DNA of 64,000 bases, taken from assembly GCF_013376045.1 (NCBI RefSeq), contig NZ_JABMJG010000008.1, positions 62,001 to 126,000 of the forward strand. The letters are read 5' to 3'. Positions 63,809 to 64,000 of the stretch are shown piece by piece (the first letter of the stretch is position 1; the number at the start of each line of letters is the position of its first letter). This DNA comes from Variovorax sp. SG517. GTDB lineage: Bacteria; Pseudomonadota; Gammaproteobacteria; Burkholderiales; Burkholderiaceae_C. A model generated the notes under the pieces. The model saw only the letters and a list, made by a program, of their open reading frames with translations. It was not told the DNA's origin and made no database searches. Position numbers and translations under genes: made by a program.

Positions 63809-64000
63809 TCAGTCCTCTTCGAGGTCGAATTCCATCTGGGCCTGGCGGATCACCCGCGCGACAGCAGGGGTGTGAAGGTCACGGTTTCGCAGAATCGGCA
63901 CCGTCCAGTTGGCGCCGCCCTCTCCCCCGTCCATCCACCGCACGCCGGCCAGGTGCACGTCAGTGACCTGGCCGGCCATGCCGGGAAGCGCTTCAATGCG
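63809..64000 (-). CDS. Partial gene at the window edge, minus strand
   Basis: The 3' end of a minus-strand gene: 63 codons and a TGA at 63809-63811. The frame stays open to base 64000 and ends RVIRQAQMEFDLEED. An internal ATG would give a 56-residue protein (MAGQVTDVHLAGVRWMDGGE), so the true start may lie inside or outside the window. It converges on the early operon. In a lambda-like plan the integrase and accessory genes would be found in this direction. Confidence 0.45.
   Translation of the reverse strand, partial: RIEALPGMAGQVTDVHLAGVRWMDGGEGGANWTVPILRNRDLHTPAVARVIRQAQMEFDLEED

Noticed and set aside
1..64000. CRISPR arrays, insertion sequences or transposases
   Set aside because: No direct-repeat/spacer pattern, transposase motif or terminal inverted repeats were seen; the repeated 12-base element is dispersed and not an array.

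Overview
The window is most of one temperate, podovirus-like prophage in a GC-rich proteobacterial chromosome, most likely a betaproteobacterium of the order Burkholderiales. That host call is inference: it rests on GC content and on the character of the phage genes. The gene complement (P22-type portal, N4 gp56-type capsid, one 13-kb polyvalent gene with DarB-like methyltransferase and helicase parts, no contractile-tail genes) resembles Bcep22-like phages as I remember them; no database search was done. Bases 1-134 are probably host DNA. Bases 135-183 are the 3' half of a tRNA-His gene on the minus strand, which I read as one attachment-site copy. The prophage runs rightward from there and leaves the window; the integrase and the intact tRNA-His should lie beyond base 64000.

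Layout. 312-1235: two plus-strand accessory genes. 1232-2640: lysis genes (nested Rz/Rz1, SAR endolysin, holin). 2692-15795: a 4367-residue polyvalent protein. 15907-16517: a HigBA toxin-antitoxin pair. 16672-18711 and 20152-37315: virion genes, all on the minus strand, interrupted by a plus-strand cassette with an XRE-NinX-like fusion and a type IV major pilin. 37529-39624: small genes and a Tad2-type anti-Thoeris fusion. 40488-45465: portal, TerL and TerS. Plus-strand accessory genes (HEPN protein, a possible ART-like protein, DUF72, a small unknown) are scattered between late units. 48228-55804: an initiator-like tRNA and the minus-strand middle region (winged-helix regulator, YbcO/DUF1364, NinB, RuvC-like resolvase, HNH-like, DUF1376 replication protein, PAPS-reductase-like, cupin). 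55804-56815: cro and cI with five related operators. 56949-63803: plus-strand early arm with ERF annealing protein and YqaJ exonuclease.

Regulation. The plan is lambda-like: CI and Cro act at operators on both sides of cI; one arm carries recombination genes, the other replication and nin-type genes and then the late region. A repeated strand-oriented element, CCCCCTGTAGGG on the minus strand, stands before nearly every late unit. In five of eight copies it lies exactly 36-37 nt upstream of a start codon or of the tRNA 5' end. Two other copies precede highly structured RNA without a credible reading frame: a roughly 275-nt RNA ending in a strong terminator (46152-46430), and a pseudoknot or attenuator-like leader in front of the Tad2 gene (39645-39784).

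Most striking content: the late-region element and the two structured RNAs it seems to drive; the prophage-borne pilin with its own sigma-54-type promoter and terminator; the Tad2 fusion; and an intact small gene with its own Shine-Dalgarno sequence inside the giant polyvalent gene in another frame.
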